A stretch of DNA of 64,000 nt from DAOMOP01 sp035444405 (GTDB taxonomy: Bacteria > Pseudomonadota > Gammaproteobacteria > Burkholderiales > Rhodocyclaceae). Below, piece after piece: positions 8,239-17,336 of the stretch. Within the stretch, counting starts at the first letter, position 1. Every line of letters begins with the position of its first letter. The position numbers and the translations under genes are program-made. The stretch spans positions 45,400-109,399 of the forward strand of contig DAOMOP010000001.1 of assembly GCA_035444405.1 (NCBI GenBank), read 5' to 3'. The notes under the pieces were generated by a model. It saw only the letters and a list, made by a program, of their open reading frames with translations, was not told the DNA's origin and searched no databases.

Positions 8239-9305
8239 GCGCGAAGACGGTCCTGCTGCATGTCGTCAAACGGCTCGGCGGCTTCCGGCTCGCCCGCCGG
8301 CTCACCGCGAAGGGCCTGCGCATCGTGTGCTACCACGGCATCGCGCTGGCCGACGAGCACCGCTTTCGCGGCCGGCTGTTCATGCATCCGCACACCTTCG
8401 ACGCGCGCATGCGCTGCCTGGACGGGCTCGGCTACCCCATCCTGCCGCTCGACGACGCCGTTCGCCGGCTCTACGCCGGCACGCTGCCCCCCGCCGCGAT
8501 CGTGATCACCTTCGACGACGGCTGGGAAGGCGCCTGCACGCACGCGCTGCCCGCCTTGCGCGAGCGCGGGATTCCGGTCACCTTGTACGTGGCCACCTAC
8601 TATGTCGGCAAGGGCACGCAAGTCTTCAATGTCGCGGTGCAGTACCTGTTCTGGAGGACGAAGGTGGCCCGGTTCGAACTGCCCGGCGTCGCGGACGGCA
8701 TCGGTCCCTGCGACCTGACCGATCCGCAGCAGCGCGTGCGCGCCCAGAACGCCGTGCTGCGCCACGGCAAGTCGCTCGCCACCGCCGAGGACCGGCAGGC
8801 GCTGTTGCGCACCGTCGGCGCGGCACTCGAGATCGACGTGGCCGAACTCGAACGGCAAGGCGTGATGAAGTTCGCAGCCGCCCAGACCATCGGCGCGCTG
8901 CACCGCGCCGGCGTCGACATCCAGCTGCACGCCCATCGCCATAACCTGTTCGACGGCACGCCGGCCATGGTCACGCGCGAGCTCGCCGACAACCGCGCCG
9001 CGCTGTCACCGCTCACCGGCCGCTCGCCGACACATTTCTGCTACCCGGGGGGGATCTACACGGCTGCAATGTGGCCGACGCTCGAGGCACTCGGAGTGGA
9101 AAGCGCGACGACGTGCGAGTCGGGCTTCAACTACGCGGACACGCCCAGATACGGCCTCAGGCGCATCCTCGACGAGGAAGGCCTCACGGACATCGAGTTC
9201 GAAGCGGAACTGTGCGGGCTGCTCGAACTGTGGCGGGGCCTGCGCCGGCGGATCGCCCCGCGCCGGCCCACCGCGGCGCATGCGGCCGCCGAACGGGCGT
9301 CGTGA
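8229..9305 (+). CDS. Polysaccharide deacetylase (NodB fold)
   Basis: 358 residues. An N-terminal RIVCYHGIA strand is followed by IVITFDDGWEGACTHALP, whose TFDDG is the NodB metal-binding motif 1, and later by a QLHAHRHNLFDG segment (metal His pair, motif 2) and HFCYPGGIY (motif 3). This is an intact metal-dependent carbohydrate esterase 4 signature, so de-N-acetylation of a sugar is the expected activity. The ATG at 8229 has GGAG 8 bp upstream; the in-frame ATG at 8235 would give an ATGA overlap but is worse spaced. No clear signal peptide. It overlaps the unknown gene before it and abuts the membrane sulfatase after it. Confidence 0.86.
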   Translation: MGMSAKTVLLHVVKRLGGFRLARRLTAKGLRIVCYHGIALADEHRFRGRLFMHPHTFDARMRCLDGLGYPILPLDDAVRRLYAGTLPPAAIVITFDDGWEGACTHALPALRERGIPVTLYVATYYVGKGTQVFNVAVQYLFWRTKVARFELPGVADGIGPCDLTDPQQRVRAQNAVLRHGKSLATAEDRQALLRTVGAALEIDVAELERQGVMKFAAAQTIGALHRAGVDIQLHAHRHNLFDGTPAMVTRELADNRAALSPLTGRSPTHFCYPGGIYTAAMWPTLEALGVESATTCESGFNYADTPRYGLRRILDEEGLTDIEFEAELCGLLELWRGLRRRIAPRRPTAAHAAAERAS

Positions 9306-11207
9306 ATGGCCGGGCGACGAGATCTTTCGATGGCATTGGCAATCACCCCCTACGGCCTGGCAAGCCTGGTCACCTTCGGCACGCTCTACGCCGCCTATCT
9401 GAACGGCATCAATCCGGCCTCGCTCGCGGGCGCGTCGCGCTGGTACGCGCTCGGCTCGTTCTGGCTGCATTACCTGGCGCTGTTCCTGTTCGCGGCGCTT
9501 CTGGTGCGCAGCATCCGCGGCCTGACGGCACGCAAGCCGGTGCTGGGCCATCTCGTCGTCGGCACGCTCGGCATGCTGCTGACCGTATGGATGTTCATCG
9601 ACGCACGGGTCTTCGCGCTCTTCCAGGTACACGTCAATCGCTTCTTCATCGAGGCGCTGCTGCAAAAGGACGCCCTTGGCGCAATCGGGGCCTCACCGGG
9701 CGCCATGGTCGCGTCGCTGTGGCCGCTTGCGCTGCTGTCGCTGCCGCACCTCTTCGTCGTTCCGCTGTCGCGGCCGGTGCTGATGGTCATCGGCGGGCGG
9801 GGCCTGTTGGCGCTGCTGGCGGTCGTTGCCGTGCTGGTGGGCATCGACAAGGCCGCCTACGGCTACCACTACTACAAGGGGGCGCCGTTCGTGTTCGAGC
9901 TCAAGAACGCCGCGCCCATCTATCCGACCCCGCACCCCTACCACATCGCCCGCAGCTTCGAGTACGTCCTCGGCAAGGGCAACCGGGTGACCTTCATGGA
10001 ACGGCTGGGCGAGCGGCTCGGTGACGATGTGCCGGCCGCCGGCCGATTCGCCTACCCGGTCGCCGCCGCCGCGCCGGCGCGCCTCGAGCGCCCGCTGAAC
10101 GTGATCATGATCGCCGCCGAAAGCATCCGGGCAGCCGATTTCAATGCCGATACCGCACCGTTCCTGACCGGGCTGTCCGAGTCGGCGATCTCGGCGGCAC
10201 GCCACTACAGCAGCAGCAACAGCACGCACCTGGGCCTGTTCTCGCTGTTCTACGGTCTGAATCCGCACTTTTTCCATGACGCGCGCGTCGGCCGTGTCGC
10301 CTCGGCACCGCTCGAACTATTGACACTGGGCGGATACGCGTTGCACCAGACCGTCTCGTTCAGCATGGAGTGGTACGACCTCGAGCACTTCGTCTACGGC
10401 GAACGGCCGCAGACCTATCGCGCCGAAGCGGCGGATGTCCTCGCGCGTGACCGCGCCGTCACCGACCGCAGCCTCGAGCTCGCCCGCCTGCATCGGGAAA
10501 GCGGCGTGCCGTACTTCAACTTCGTCTATTACTACGCGACGCACGCCGACTATGCGCACCCACCGGAGACGGCCGTGTTCCAGCCCGCCCTGCAGGGGCC
10601 GGTCAACTTCGCCGACCCGCGGCTGCGCGACAACCGCGAGGCGCTGCTCAACCGCTACCGCAACAGCATCCGCTTCATCGACGGCGAGCTCGCGCGTCTG
10701 GTCGCCGGCCTGCAGGCGCTCGGCGCCTGGGAAGACACCATACTGGTGTTCACGTCCGACCACGGCGAGGAATTCTTCGAAGAAGGTCGCTACGGGCACA
10801 ACTCCAGCCTGAACCACTACCAGACCCAGGTCCCCTTCGTGATGCACGTGCCCGGCCTCGCCCCACGCCGGATCGAGCGCCTCACTTCGCATACCGACGT
10901 GATCGGCACGATCCTGTCCGTGCTCGGCGCCCCGGCCGCGTTTGACGCCAATGTGCAAGGGCACGACCTCCTTGCACCGGACGAGCGGCCGATCTATATC
11001 GGCAACGCCCATTTCCAGCGGCCCGAACGCTATGCCATCCTGTATCGGGACACCAAGATCGAAGTGGCCCTGACCCGCCGCGGGCTGCGCATGGAGTCGG
11101 TCACCGACCTTCGCGGCAAGCCGGTCGCGATCCCGTCCGACGCCGATCGGCGGGTGCTCGCGCTGCTGCGCCAGTTCAGCGCGTTTCGCAACGGTGAGCG
11201 GCATTGA
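9306..11207 (+). CDS. YejM/PbgA-like inner-membrane protein with periplasmic sulfatase-fold domain
   Basis: 633 residues. About five hydrophobic segments fill residues 8-195, as in YejM/PbgA and its DUF3413 relatives. A sulfatase/alkaline-phosphatase-fold domain follows from about residue 260: NVIMIAAESIRAADF (first metal site), HYSSSNSTHLGLFSLFYGL (nucleophile region, close to the YejM equivalent), FTSDHGEEFFEEG (metal Asp-His) and YGHNSS. The metal-site residues look retained, so a phosphoethanolamine- or phosphoglycerol-transferase-like activity, or a lipid-binding regulatory role as in YejM, are both possible. The start follows the deacetylase stop directly; an in-frame ATG at 9330 is an alternative. 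The likely site of action is the periplasm, at the outer leaflet of the inner membrane. Confidence 0.8.
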   Translation: MAGRRDLSMALAITPYGLASLVTFGTLYAAYLNGINPASLAGASRWYALGSFWLHYLALFLFAALLVRSIRGLTARKPVLGHLVVGTLGMLLTVWMFIDARVFALFQVHVNRFFIEALLQKDALGAIGASPGAMVASLWPLALLSLPHLFVVPLSRPVLMVIGGRGLLALLAVVAVLVGIDKAAYGYHYYKGAPFVFELKNAAPIYPTPHPYHIARSFEYVLGKGNRVTFMERLGERLGDDVPAAGRFAYPVAAAAPARLERPLNVIMIAAESIRAADFNADTAPFLTGLSESAISAARHYSSSNSTHLGLFSLFYGLNPHFFHDARVGRVASAPLELLTLGGYALHQTVSFSMEWYDLEHFVYGERPQTYRAEAADVLARDRAVTDRSLELARLHRESGVPYFNFVYYYATHADYAHPPETAVFQPALQGPVNFADPRLRDNREALLNRYRNSIRFIDGELARLVAGLQALGAWEDTILVFTSDHGEEFFEEGRYGHNSSLNHYQTQVPFVMHVPGLAPRRIERLTSHTDVIGTILSVLGAPAAFDANVQGHDLLAPDERPIYIGNAHFQRPERYAILYRDTKIEVALTRRGLRMESVTDLRGKPVAIPSDADRRVLALLRQFSAFRNGERH

Positions 11208-11279
11208 ACGGCAATTGCGGCGATGACATCGCGTCGCTCCCGCGCTTCGCGAAGACGCCCCGGATTGTGAATTTCGGCA

Positions 11280-11308
11280 TTGAACCGCTTGCCGATTCAG
11301 ACTATGGT
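11280..11308 (+). promoter_or_regulatory. Sigma70-type promoter candidate before the FG-GAP protein gene
   Basis: TTGAAC (11280-11285), 17 bp, TATGGT (11303-11308) lies in the 223-bp space after the membrane sulfatase gene and about 120 bp before the next start. This is one of the few real breaks in the rightward run, so an internal promoter here is reasonable. Pattern only. Confidence 0.35.
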
Positions 11309-11430
11309 CATGCCATGGCGGCGCACGGCGATCCGTTCGTCGTAGCTGTCCCGACAACGCTTGCATGTACAGTCGGCCACGCCCTGCTGTGCGACGGTGA
11401 AACCGCAACATCCTGGACGCGAGGTGAAGC

Positions 11431-13428
11431 ATGGAGGCGACCGTGATCGTGCGAAGAAGCCTCGTCATCACGGCCGTGCTGATCGCACTCGCTGCTCTGG
11501 CGTTCGCAGGATTGCAGGCCTTCGAACGGTCCGGCGGCTGGTTCGTCGAGCACCCGATGCCCGTCACGAAAACCCATCGTCTCTACGACATCGGCGTCGT
11601 CGACGCCGACGGCGACGGCATCCTCGACATCTACACCTCCAATCACCACTTCCGCCAGCTCCTCTTGATCGGCGACGGCCACGGCGGCTATCGCGACGCG
11701 CTGTCCGAATACGGGCTGGACCAGAGCCGCGAGTTTCCAGAGGCCGAGCTGTCCTTCGTCGGTCCGCGCATCGAGCGCCCCGGCGTGTACGTGTATTGGC
11801 TCGGCACGCAGCTCATCGTGCGATCACACCAGATCGGCGAAATCGGCCCCTGGCAAGGCAGTCTGCGCGTCAATAGCGGGATCGAAGTCGTCGTCAACGA
11901 AGGCTTCGAAGTCGAGCAGACCCAGCAACCCGGAGCGACCACCGAGACGGTCATTGCCTTCGCATCGACCACCGACGGCAAGCTCGTGCTCAGACCGAGT
12001 GGACAGGGCCTGCCGATCAGCTTCGAGCTGAACGGCAGCATCCTGCCCGCCCAGATATACGTCGGCCGCGGCGGCGCATCACCGCGGGCAAGCAGTTTCG
12101 TGCTCGCGATGCGCGATCGTCACGCCATGGCGTGGGCCGACTACAACGGCAACGGCCTGCCGGACATCTTCATCAACCGTGGCGCCCTCGGCGGCACCTT
12201 GAGGACCCACTCCGACGAAATGCAGCAGGCCCTGAACGACGAGTTGCTGGTGCGCCCCACGGACAGCCAGCGATACGTCGACGTGGCCGCGGCAGTCGGC
12301 ATCCAGAAGCGCGGCTGCTCAGGCCGCAAGGCCCAGTGGGTGGACTTCAACCGGAGCGGACTGCTCGACCTGTTCGTCAACTGCCAGGACCGCGGCAACG
12401 TCGACGGACTGTATCCGAAACAACTCTATCGGCAGGATGCCAAGCACAGCTTCACGGACGTCGCCACCGCGGTCGGCCTCGGCCTGCCCGAGCACGAGTT
12501 GATCGATTTCGTATGGTTCGACGCCGACAACGACGGCATGCAGGATCTGCTGACGTCCGAGGGCACCGGTTTCTACCTCTACCGGAACGCGGCCGGCACC
12601 TTTTCTCGCGAGTTCATCGGGCGCGGTCCCTTTGTGCGCGAAGACGACCCGAGCCTGAAGGGCACGACGGATCTGCCGTGGTTTGTCGACGGCAAGCTGT
12701 CGGTGGCCGACTTCGACGGTGACGGCTATCTCGATGTCTTCTCGGCGTCGCGCATGGGCAACGTGCTGCTGGTCAATCGCGGCGGCCGCTTCTCGCTGGT
12801 CGAACCCGCAACCATCGGACTGCCCGAGGCGAGCGTGGCGGCAAGCTGGGTGGATTTCGACAATGATCAGCGCCCGGACCTGCATGCGCTGCCGCACGGG
12901 CTGTTCCGGCAACGCGACGACCGCACTTTCGCGCGCACGGGAATGCTCGCCCAGCCGTCGGACGGCCAGTACCGCGCAGCCATCGTCAACTGGTTCGATC
13001 TCGACAACGACGGTCGCATGGACGCGCTGATCGCCCTGAGCTTCGATCCGGATTTCAAGCGCTGGTGGCAACGGAAACCGCCACGCCGACCGCGCGATGA
13101 ATGGAAGCTCATCGCCTTTCGCAACGTCGGCGAGGTCGGACACTGGCTCCAGGTGACGCTCGTCGGCTCGCCTGGCAATCGCGACGGCGTCGGCGCGCGT
13201 GTAAGCGTGGTCACGCCGGACGGCGAGCAGACCCGGGAAGCAGGCCTGGCCGACGGGTCGTTCTTTTCGCAGGGGCACTATCGACTGTACTTCGGCCTGG
13301 GTCCGCACGCACGCGCCGAACTGGTGCGCGTCCGCTGGCCCGACGGCCACCAGCAGGAATTCAGGGACGTGGCCGGTGACCGGCTGCTCACCGTGCAACG
13401 GCAGGGCGAGCGCATGGGCGCGCAATGA
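11431..13428 (+). CDS. Exported FG-GAP/VCBS repeat protein with C-terminal ASPIC/UnbV domain
   Basis: 665 residues. A short basic start and one hydrophobic segment (about residues 8-30) form a signal peptide or signal anchor. Seven calcium-loop repeats of the form D-x-D/N-x-D/N-G-x-x-D are visible (for example DADGDGILDIY, DYNGNGLPDIF, DFDGDGYLDVF, DLDNDGRMDAL), giving an expected beta-propeller. The last 90 residues (GVGARVSVVTPDG, LYFGLGPHARAELVRVRWPDG) are an ASPIC/UnbV domain. Such proteins bind calcium and often carbohydrate or partner proteins outside the cell. Between glycan synthesis and export genes, a role in holding or organising secreted polysaccharide is an inference. A GTG at 11443 preceded by GGAGG is an alternative start. 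Confidence 0.83.
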   Translation: MEATVIVRRSLVITAVLIALAALAFAGLQAFERSGGWFVEHPMPVTKTHRLYDIGVVDADGDGILDIYTSNHHFRQLLLIGDGHGGYRDALSEYGLDQSREFPEAELSFVGPRIERPGVYVYWLGTQLIVRSHQIGEIGPWQGSLRVNSGIEVVVNEGFEVEQTQQPGATTETVIAFASTTDGKLVLRPSGQGLPISFELNGSILPAQIYVGRGGASPRASSFVLAMRDRHAMAWADYNGNGLPDIFINRGALGGTLRTHSDEMQQALNDELLVRPTDSQRYVDVAAAVGIQKRGCSGRKAQWVDFNRSGLLDLFVNCQDRGNVDGLYPKQLYRQDAKHSFTDVATAVGLGLPEHELIDFVWFDADNDGMQDLLTSEGTGFYLYRNAAGTFSREFIGRGPFVREDDPSLKGTTDLPWFVDGKLSVADFDGDGYLDVFSASRMGNVLLVNRGGRFSLVEPATIGLPEASVAASWVDFDNDQRPDLHALPHGLFRQRDDRTFARTGMLAQPSDGQYRAAIVNWFDLDNDGRMDALIALSFDPDFKRWWQRKPPRRPRDEWKLIAFRNVGEVGHWLQVTLVGSPGNRDGVGARVSVVTPDGEQTREAGLADGSFFSQGHYRLYFGLGPHARAELVRVRWPDGHQQEFRDVAGDRLLTVQRQGERMGAQ

Positions 13429-13702
13429 TCATCTCCCACGGCCGCAGTCCGTCGTCAGCGGATCCGGAGCGCGCGCCATCGGGCGAGCATCCGTGGCCCA
13501 CCATGACGACGAAAGCGCGCCGATCTTCGCCGAACGGCAGTGCAACGACAGCCGTATTCCTAGTCATCGCTTCGAGCGCAACCGAGTCGTACCGATGAGC
13601 CGCCCGACTCCCCACGACGCACCGAGCATCGCGCAGCGCACCCGCAGCGACGACAGCCCGTCGGCACATCCGGGCGCGACCCGTCATCGCGCCGGGACCC
13701 CG

Positions 13703-14875
13703 ATGCAGGCAGCACTCAGGCTGCTCGTCATCACCGAACTGTTTCTCCCCACCAAGGGCGGGACGGCCGTCTCGTTCGATGACGACTTTCGTCGGCTCGG
13801 TGGCAAGGACGTGCACATCGTCACTGCCGAGGTGCCTGGTGCGGCCGAGTTCGACCGCGATCACCCGAATCGCCTGCATCGGCGCAAGCTGCACCGCGTG
13901 GCGTGGATGAATCCGGAGTCGCTGCCGGTCTACCTGAAGCTGATGGCCAATTCGCTATGGCTCGCGGCAACGCGCCGCCTCGATGCGATATTCGCTGCAC
14001 GCGCCTTGCCTGAAGGGCTGGTCGCCCTGTTCGTCGGGCGTCTGACCGGACGTCCAGTGCTCACCTGGGCCCACGGCGAGGAACTCACGACCTGGAGCCG
14101 CAGCCGACGCTTTCGCCCGATGTGTCTTGCGCTGCGTCATGCCGACCGGGTGCTCGCGAACAGCGACTACACGCGCGAAGTGCTGGTCGATCTGATCGGA
14201 GTCGCCCCCGAGCGCATCGCGCTGGTGTATCCGACGGTCGACGCGGAACGCTTCCAGCCCGCATCGGGCGGCGAAAGGCTGCGCACGTCGCTCGGCTTGA
14301 GCGACGACCAACGGCTGATCCTGTCAGTGGGGCGTCTGCAACCGCGCAAGGGCTTCGACAACGTGATCCGCGCGCTGCCGTCGCTGCTCGAGCGCGGCTT
14401 CGACGTTCACCATGCGGTCATCGGCATCGGCGAAGATCACGACCGCCTGGCTGAGCTCGCCGACGAGCTCGGCGTCGCGCAGCGGGTGCACCTGCTCGGC
14501 CACGTCAGCTACGAGGACCTGCCGCGCTGGTACAACGCCTGCGACGTCTTCGCGATGCCCAATCGCGAAATCAACGGCGACACCGAAGGGTTCGGCCTGG
14601 TATTCCTCGAGGCGGCGGCCAGCGCGAAGCCGGCCATCGCTGGCGTGGCCGGTGGCACCGGCTCGGCGGTCGTCGATGGCGAAACCGGTCTGCGCGTCGA
14701 TGGCGAGCACGTCGAGGCGATTGCAACAGCCCTCGCGCACCTGTTTCAGGATCCCGCGGCGGCTGCCGCCATGGGGCGCCGGGCACGCGAACGCGTGCTG
14801 GCGAACTTCACCCATGGCCGCCGCATCGAGCAGTTGCGGGCGCTTGCACTTTCCGGGCGGACGCGTGGCCGATGA
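13703..14875 (+). CDS. Group 1 (GT4) glycosyltransferase
   Basis: 390 residues from the ATG at 13703. The N-terminal domain starts LRLLVITELFLPTKGG; the C-terminal Rossmann domain carries LSVGRLQPRKGFDNVI and DTEGFGLVFLEAAAS, the E-x7-E nucleotide-sugar site of retaining GT-B enzymes. An upstream in-frame ATG at 13595 would add 36 Ser/Pro/Arg-rich residues with no resemblance to the fold, so the shorter start is preferred; neither has a strong ribosome binding site. It precedes the ABC exporter genes by 282 bp and may act on the polymer they export. Donor and acceptor unknown. Confidence 0.85.
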   Translation: MQAALRLLVITELFLPTKGGTAVSFDDDFRRLGGKDVHIVTAEVPGAAEFDRDHPNRLHRRKLHRVAWMNPESLPVYLKLMANSLWLAATRRLDAIFAARALPEGLVALFVGRLTGRPVLTWAHGEELTTWSRSRRFRPMCLALRHADRVLANSDYTREVLVDLIGVAPERIALVYPTVDAERFQPASGGERLRTSLGLSDDQRLILSVGRLQPRKGFDNVIRALPSLLERGFDVHHAVIGIGEDHDRLAELADELGVAQRVHLLGHVSYEDLPRWYNACDVFAMPNREINGDTEGFGLVFLEAAASAKPAIAGVAGGTGSAVVDGETGLRVDGEHVEAIATALAHLFQDPAAAAAMGRRARERVLANFTHGRRIEQLRALALSGRTRGR

Positions 14876-15157
14876 AACGCGTGCCCAAACGCACGTCGGC
14901 GTGTCGCGGCACGATCCTGCGGTGGGACGAACTGGCCGCGCGGCCTGCGTTCGTCGCGTAAGCCGCTGAACCCGCAGCGACTATTCTTGCCTGGATGTCG
15001 CAATGACAATGGTCGTGATACGCTGCACACACAGGATGCGAGACTGCCGTCAAGATGATCGCGGTGCAATCGCGCCGATCGGGACGCGTACGCGCGTCCC
15101 CGACGCAGCAAAGGCGCGCGAGCCACTGATCAAGCAGTATCGCAGGGAGACTGCCGC

Positions 15158-15976
15158 ATGATCGCTCTCGTCAGGGAACTCTACAACTTCCGCGAACTGG
15201 TCGCGGCGTTGGCTTGGCGAAACATCACGGTACGCTACAAGCAGGCGTACCTCGGCATCGCATGGGCCATCATCCGCCCCCTGTCGCTGATGCTCATCTT
15301 CACGCTGGTCAAGAGCATCGTCGGCATCGACAGCGGCAGCATTCCGTATCCGATTCTCACGTTCGCGGCGCTGATGCCGTGGATCTTCTTCCAGGATTCG
15401 GCCTCCGAGGGCACCGGCAGCGTCGTGACCAATGCCAGCCTGGTGCGCAAGATCTACTTCCCGCGGGAAGTCTTCCCCCTCACGACGATGGCGAGCAAGC
15501 TGATCGAGCTGGCCATCAATTTCGGCATCCTCGGCCTGCTGATGGCGTGGTACGGAATGATGCCGACCATCCATGCGCTGTGGGTGCCGGTGATCCTGCT
15601 CTACACCGTGCTCGTGGCACTCGGCGTTGCCTTGGTCGGCGCCGCCATCAACGTCTATTATCGAGACATCGGGGCGGCGCTGCCGGTGGCGCTGTCGATG
15701 CTGATGTACGCATCGCCCGTCATCTACCCGCTGCAACTCGTGCGCGACAAGCTCCTCGTGGAACAGGCGGCCGGCGAGTGGTCGCGGCTGCTTTACGTGA
15801 TTTACACGATCAACCCGCTGGCCGGCATCATCGACGGCTTCCAGAATGCGCTGTTGCGCGGCCTGCCGCCCGACCTGATGTCGATGCTGCCCGGCATGAT
15901 CGCGACGCTGCTGCTACTGCCGCTGAGCTACCGGTTCTTCAAGCGGGCCGAGGCATACTTCGCCGACGTCATATGA
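15158..15976 (+). CDS. wzm: ABC-2 type polysaccharide exporter, permease subunit
   Basis: 272 residues, about six hydrophobic spans, beginning with the amphipathic LAWRNITVRYKQAYLGIAW segment that leads into the first span in Wzm/KpsM/TagG permeases. The LMPWIFFQDS and YASPVIYP blocks are also characteristic. It forms the channel that flips a complete lipid-linked polysaccharide across the inner membrane. GGGAG lies a good distance before the ATG. It is 25 bp upstream of the cognate ATPase gene. The 282 bp before it hold no gene I can support, so transcription may begin there. Confidence 0.9.
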   Translation: MIALVRELYNFRELVAALAWRNITVRYKQAYLGIAWAIIRPLSLMLIFTLVKSIVGIDSGSIPYPILTFAALMPWIFFQDSASEGTGSVVTNASLVRKIYFPREVFPLTTMASKLIELAINFGILGLLMAWYGMMPTIHALWVPVILLYTVLVALGVALVGAAINVYYRDIGAALPVALSMLMYASPVIYPLQLVRDKLLVEQAAGEWSRLLYVIYTINPLAGIIDGFQNALLRGLPPDLMSMLPGMIATLLLLPLSYRFFKRAEAYFADVI

Positions 15977-16001
15977 GCTCCTCAACCTTGCGATCATCGC
16001 C

Positions 16002-17279
16002 ATGGCCATCATCGAAGTCGATCATGTGAGCAAGGAATTCAGGCTGGGCACGATCACCAGTCTCAAGGACTCCGTGCTGAACGGGCTGCGCAGGATTCGC
16101 GGGCAGCCGGCGACGCAGCGCGCTCGCTTCAAGGCGCTCGACGACGTCGATTTCACCATCGAGCAGGGCGAAGTGGTCGGGGTGATCGGCCACAACGGCG
16201 CCGGCAAGAGCACGCTGTTGAAGCTCCTCGCCAACATCTCGAAACCGACCGCGGGGCGGCTCGCAGTACGTGGCAAGGTCGCACCGCTGATCGAAGTCGG
16301 CGCCGGCCTCGTACCGGAACTGACCGGGCGCGAGAACGTGTTCCTCAACGCGACGATCCTCGGGATCCCGAAGCGGGTCATCCGCGACAAATTCGACGAG
16401 ATCGTCGCATTCGCGGAGCTCGAGGAGTTCATCGATACACCGATCAAGCGCTACAGCTCGGGGATGAAGGTGCGGCTGGGCTTTTCGATCGCGACGAGCA
16501 TCGATGCGGAGATCCTGGTCATCGACGAAGTGCTCGCGGTCGGCGACCTCGCGTTCCAGCGCAAGTGCTTCGATCGCATGGAGGACCTGATCAAGGGGCA
16601 CGGCCGCACCGTGCTGTTCGTCAGTCACAACATCCGCCAAGTCGAGCGCCTGTGCTCGCGCGTGATCCTGCTGGAGCGCGGCAAGGTGGCGGCGGACGGG
16701 CCAGCGCTCGAGACGGCCGAGCTTTTCTATCGCCGCAGCAACGAGAAGGTGCAGGACTATCACAGCGGCGCGATGGGGGCGAAAAAGAATGTGACATCGT
16801 CGGGCGAGATCGAGGTGCTGGAGATCGACGTGCTCGACGCAGGCCACCACGCCACCGACACGATTCCCTCCGGCGGCGAGCTGCGGGTGCGGGTGCGCCT
16901 GCGCGTCAATCAGCCTCTGGGTCGTCCGGAAATCGTCGTCGGCACGCACACGACCGACTTTTTCTATCTCAGCGCATCGTCGACGGCCACCTTGGAGGAC
17001 CGCCCGGATCTCGACGTCGGCGTCCACGAGATCGAGTACATCGTGCCGTCCTATCCGCTGGTCGCCGGCGTATATTGCATCCGCCTCGCCGTATTCGACC
17101 AGTATCGGCGGAAGGTCTTTGCGGGCGAGGCGCTCAAGATGTTCACGGTGGCTTCATCCGCCATCGAGCTGCGCGAGGCTCCCTTGCGCAGGCTGGATCT
17201 CCCGACCCACTGGCGCATTGCCGGCCGGCTGTACACCGGCACGAGCGCCCCCGAAGTCTGCGCCGGAGCATTGTCGTGA
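16002..17279 (+). CDS. wzt: ABC polysaccharide exporter ATPase with C-terminal carbohydrate-binding (Wzt-C) domain
   Basis: 425 residues. Walker A GHNGAGKST at 63-71, ABC signature YSSGMKVRLGF, Walker B ILVIDEVLAVGD and the switch His in LFVSHNIRQ are all present in the first 240 residues. Residues from about 270 on form a beta-rich domain (SGELRVRVRLRVNQ, HEIEYIVPSYPLVAGVY), the Wzt-C fold that in O-antigen exporters recognises the modified non-reducing end of the glycan. The extra domain therefore predicts a chain with a terminal cap. Such a cap could be placed by the sulfo-, methyl- or glycosyltransferases encoded just downstream. Partner of the permease gene at 15158. Confidence 0.92.
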   Translation: MAIIEVDHVSKEFRLGTITSLKDSVLNGLRRIRGQPATQRARFKALDDVDFTIEQGEVVGVIGHNGAGKSTLLKLLANISKPTAGRLAVRGKVAPLIEVGAGLVPELTGRENVFLNATILGIPKRVIRDKFDEIVAFAELEEFIDTPIKRYSSGMKVRLGFSIATSIDAEILVIDEVLAVGDLAFQRKCFDRMEDLIKGHGRTVLFVSHNIRQVERLCSRVILLERGKVAADGPALETAELFYRRSNEKVQDYHSGAMGAKKNVTSSGEIEVLEIDVLDAGHHATDTIPSGGELRVRVRLRVNQPLGRPEIVVGTHTTDFFYLSASSTATLEDRPDLDVGVHEIEYIVPSYPLVAGVYCIRLAVFDQYRRKVFAGEALKMFTVASSAIELREAPLRRLDLPTHWRIAGRLYTGTSAPEVCAGALS

Positions 17280-17336
17280 CGATGGGGCCGGCGGCATGCG
17301 ATTCGACCATTGCTTTCGATCTGGTGCGAGCGACCC

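Noticed and set aside
11204..11446. An 80-codon frame after the membrane sulfatase gene
   Set aside because: No ribosome binding site, overlaps both neighbours slightly, and contains the promoter-like element; no resemblance to a folded protein.
13595..13702. N-terminal extension of the GT4 protein from the ATG at 13595
   Set aside because: The 36 residues are low complexity (Ser, Pro, Arg, His) and family members begin at the LRLLVITE strand; no stronger ribosome site supports the longer form.
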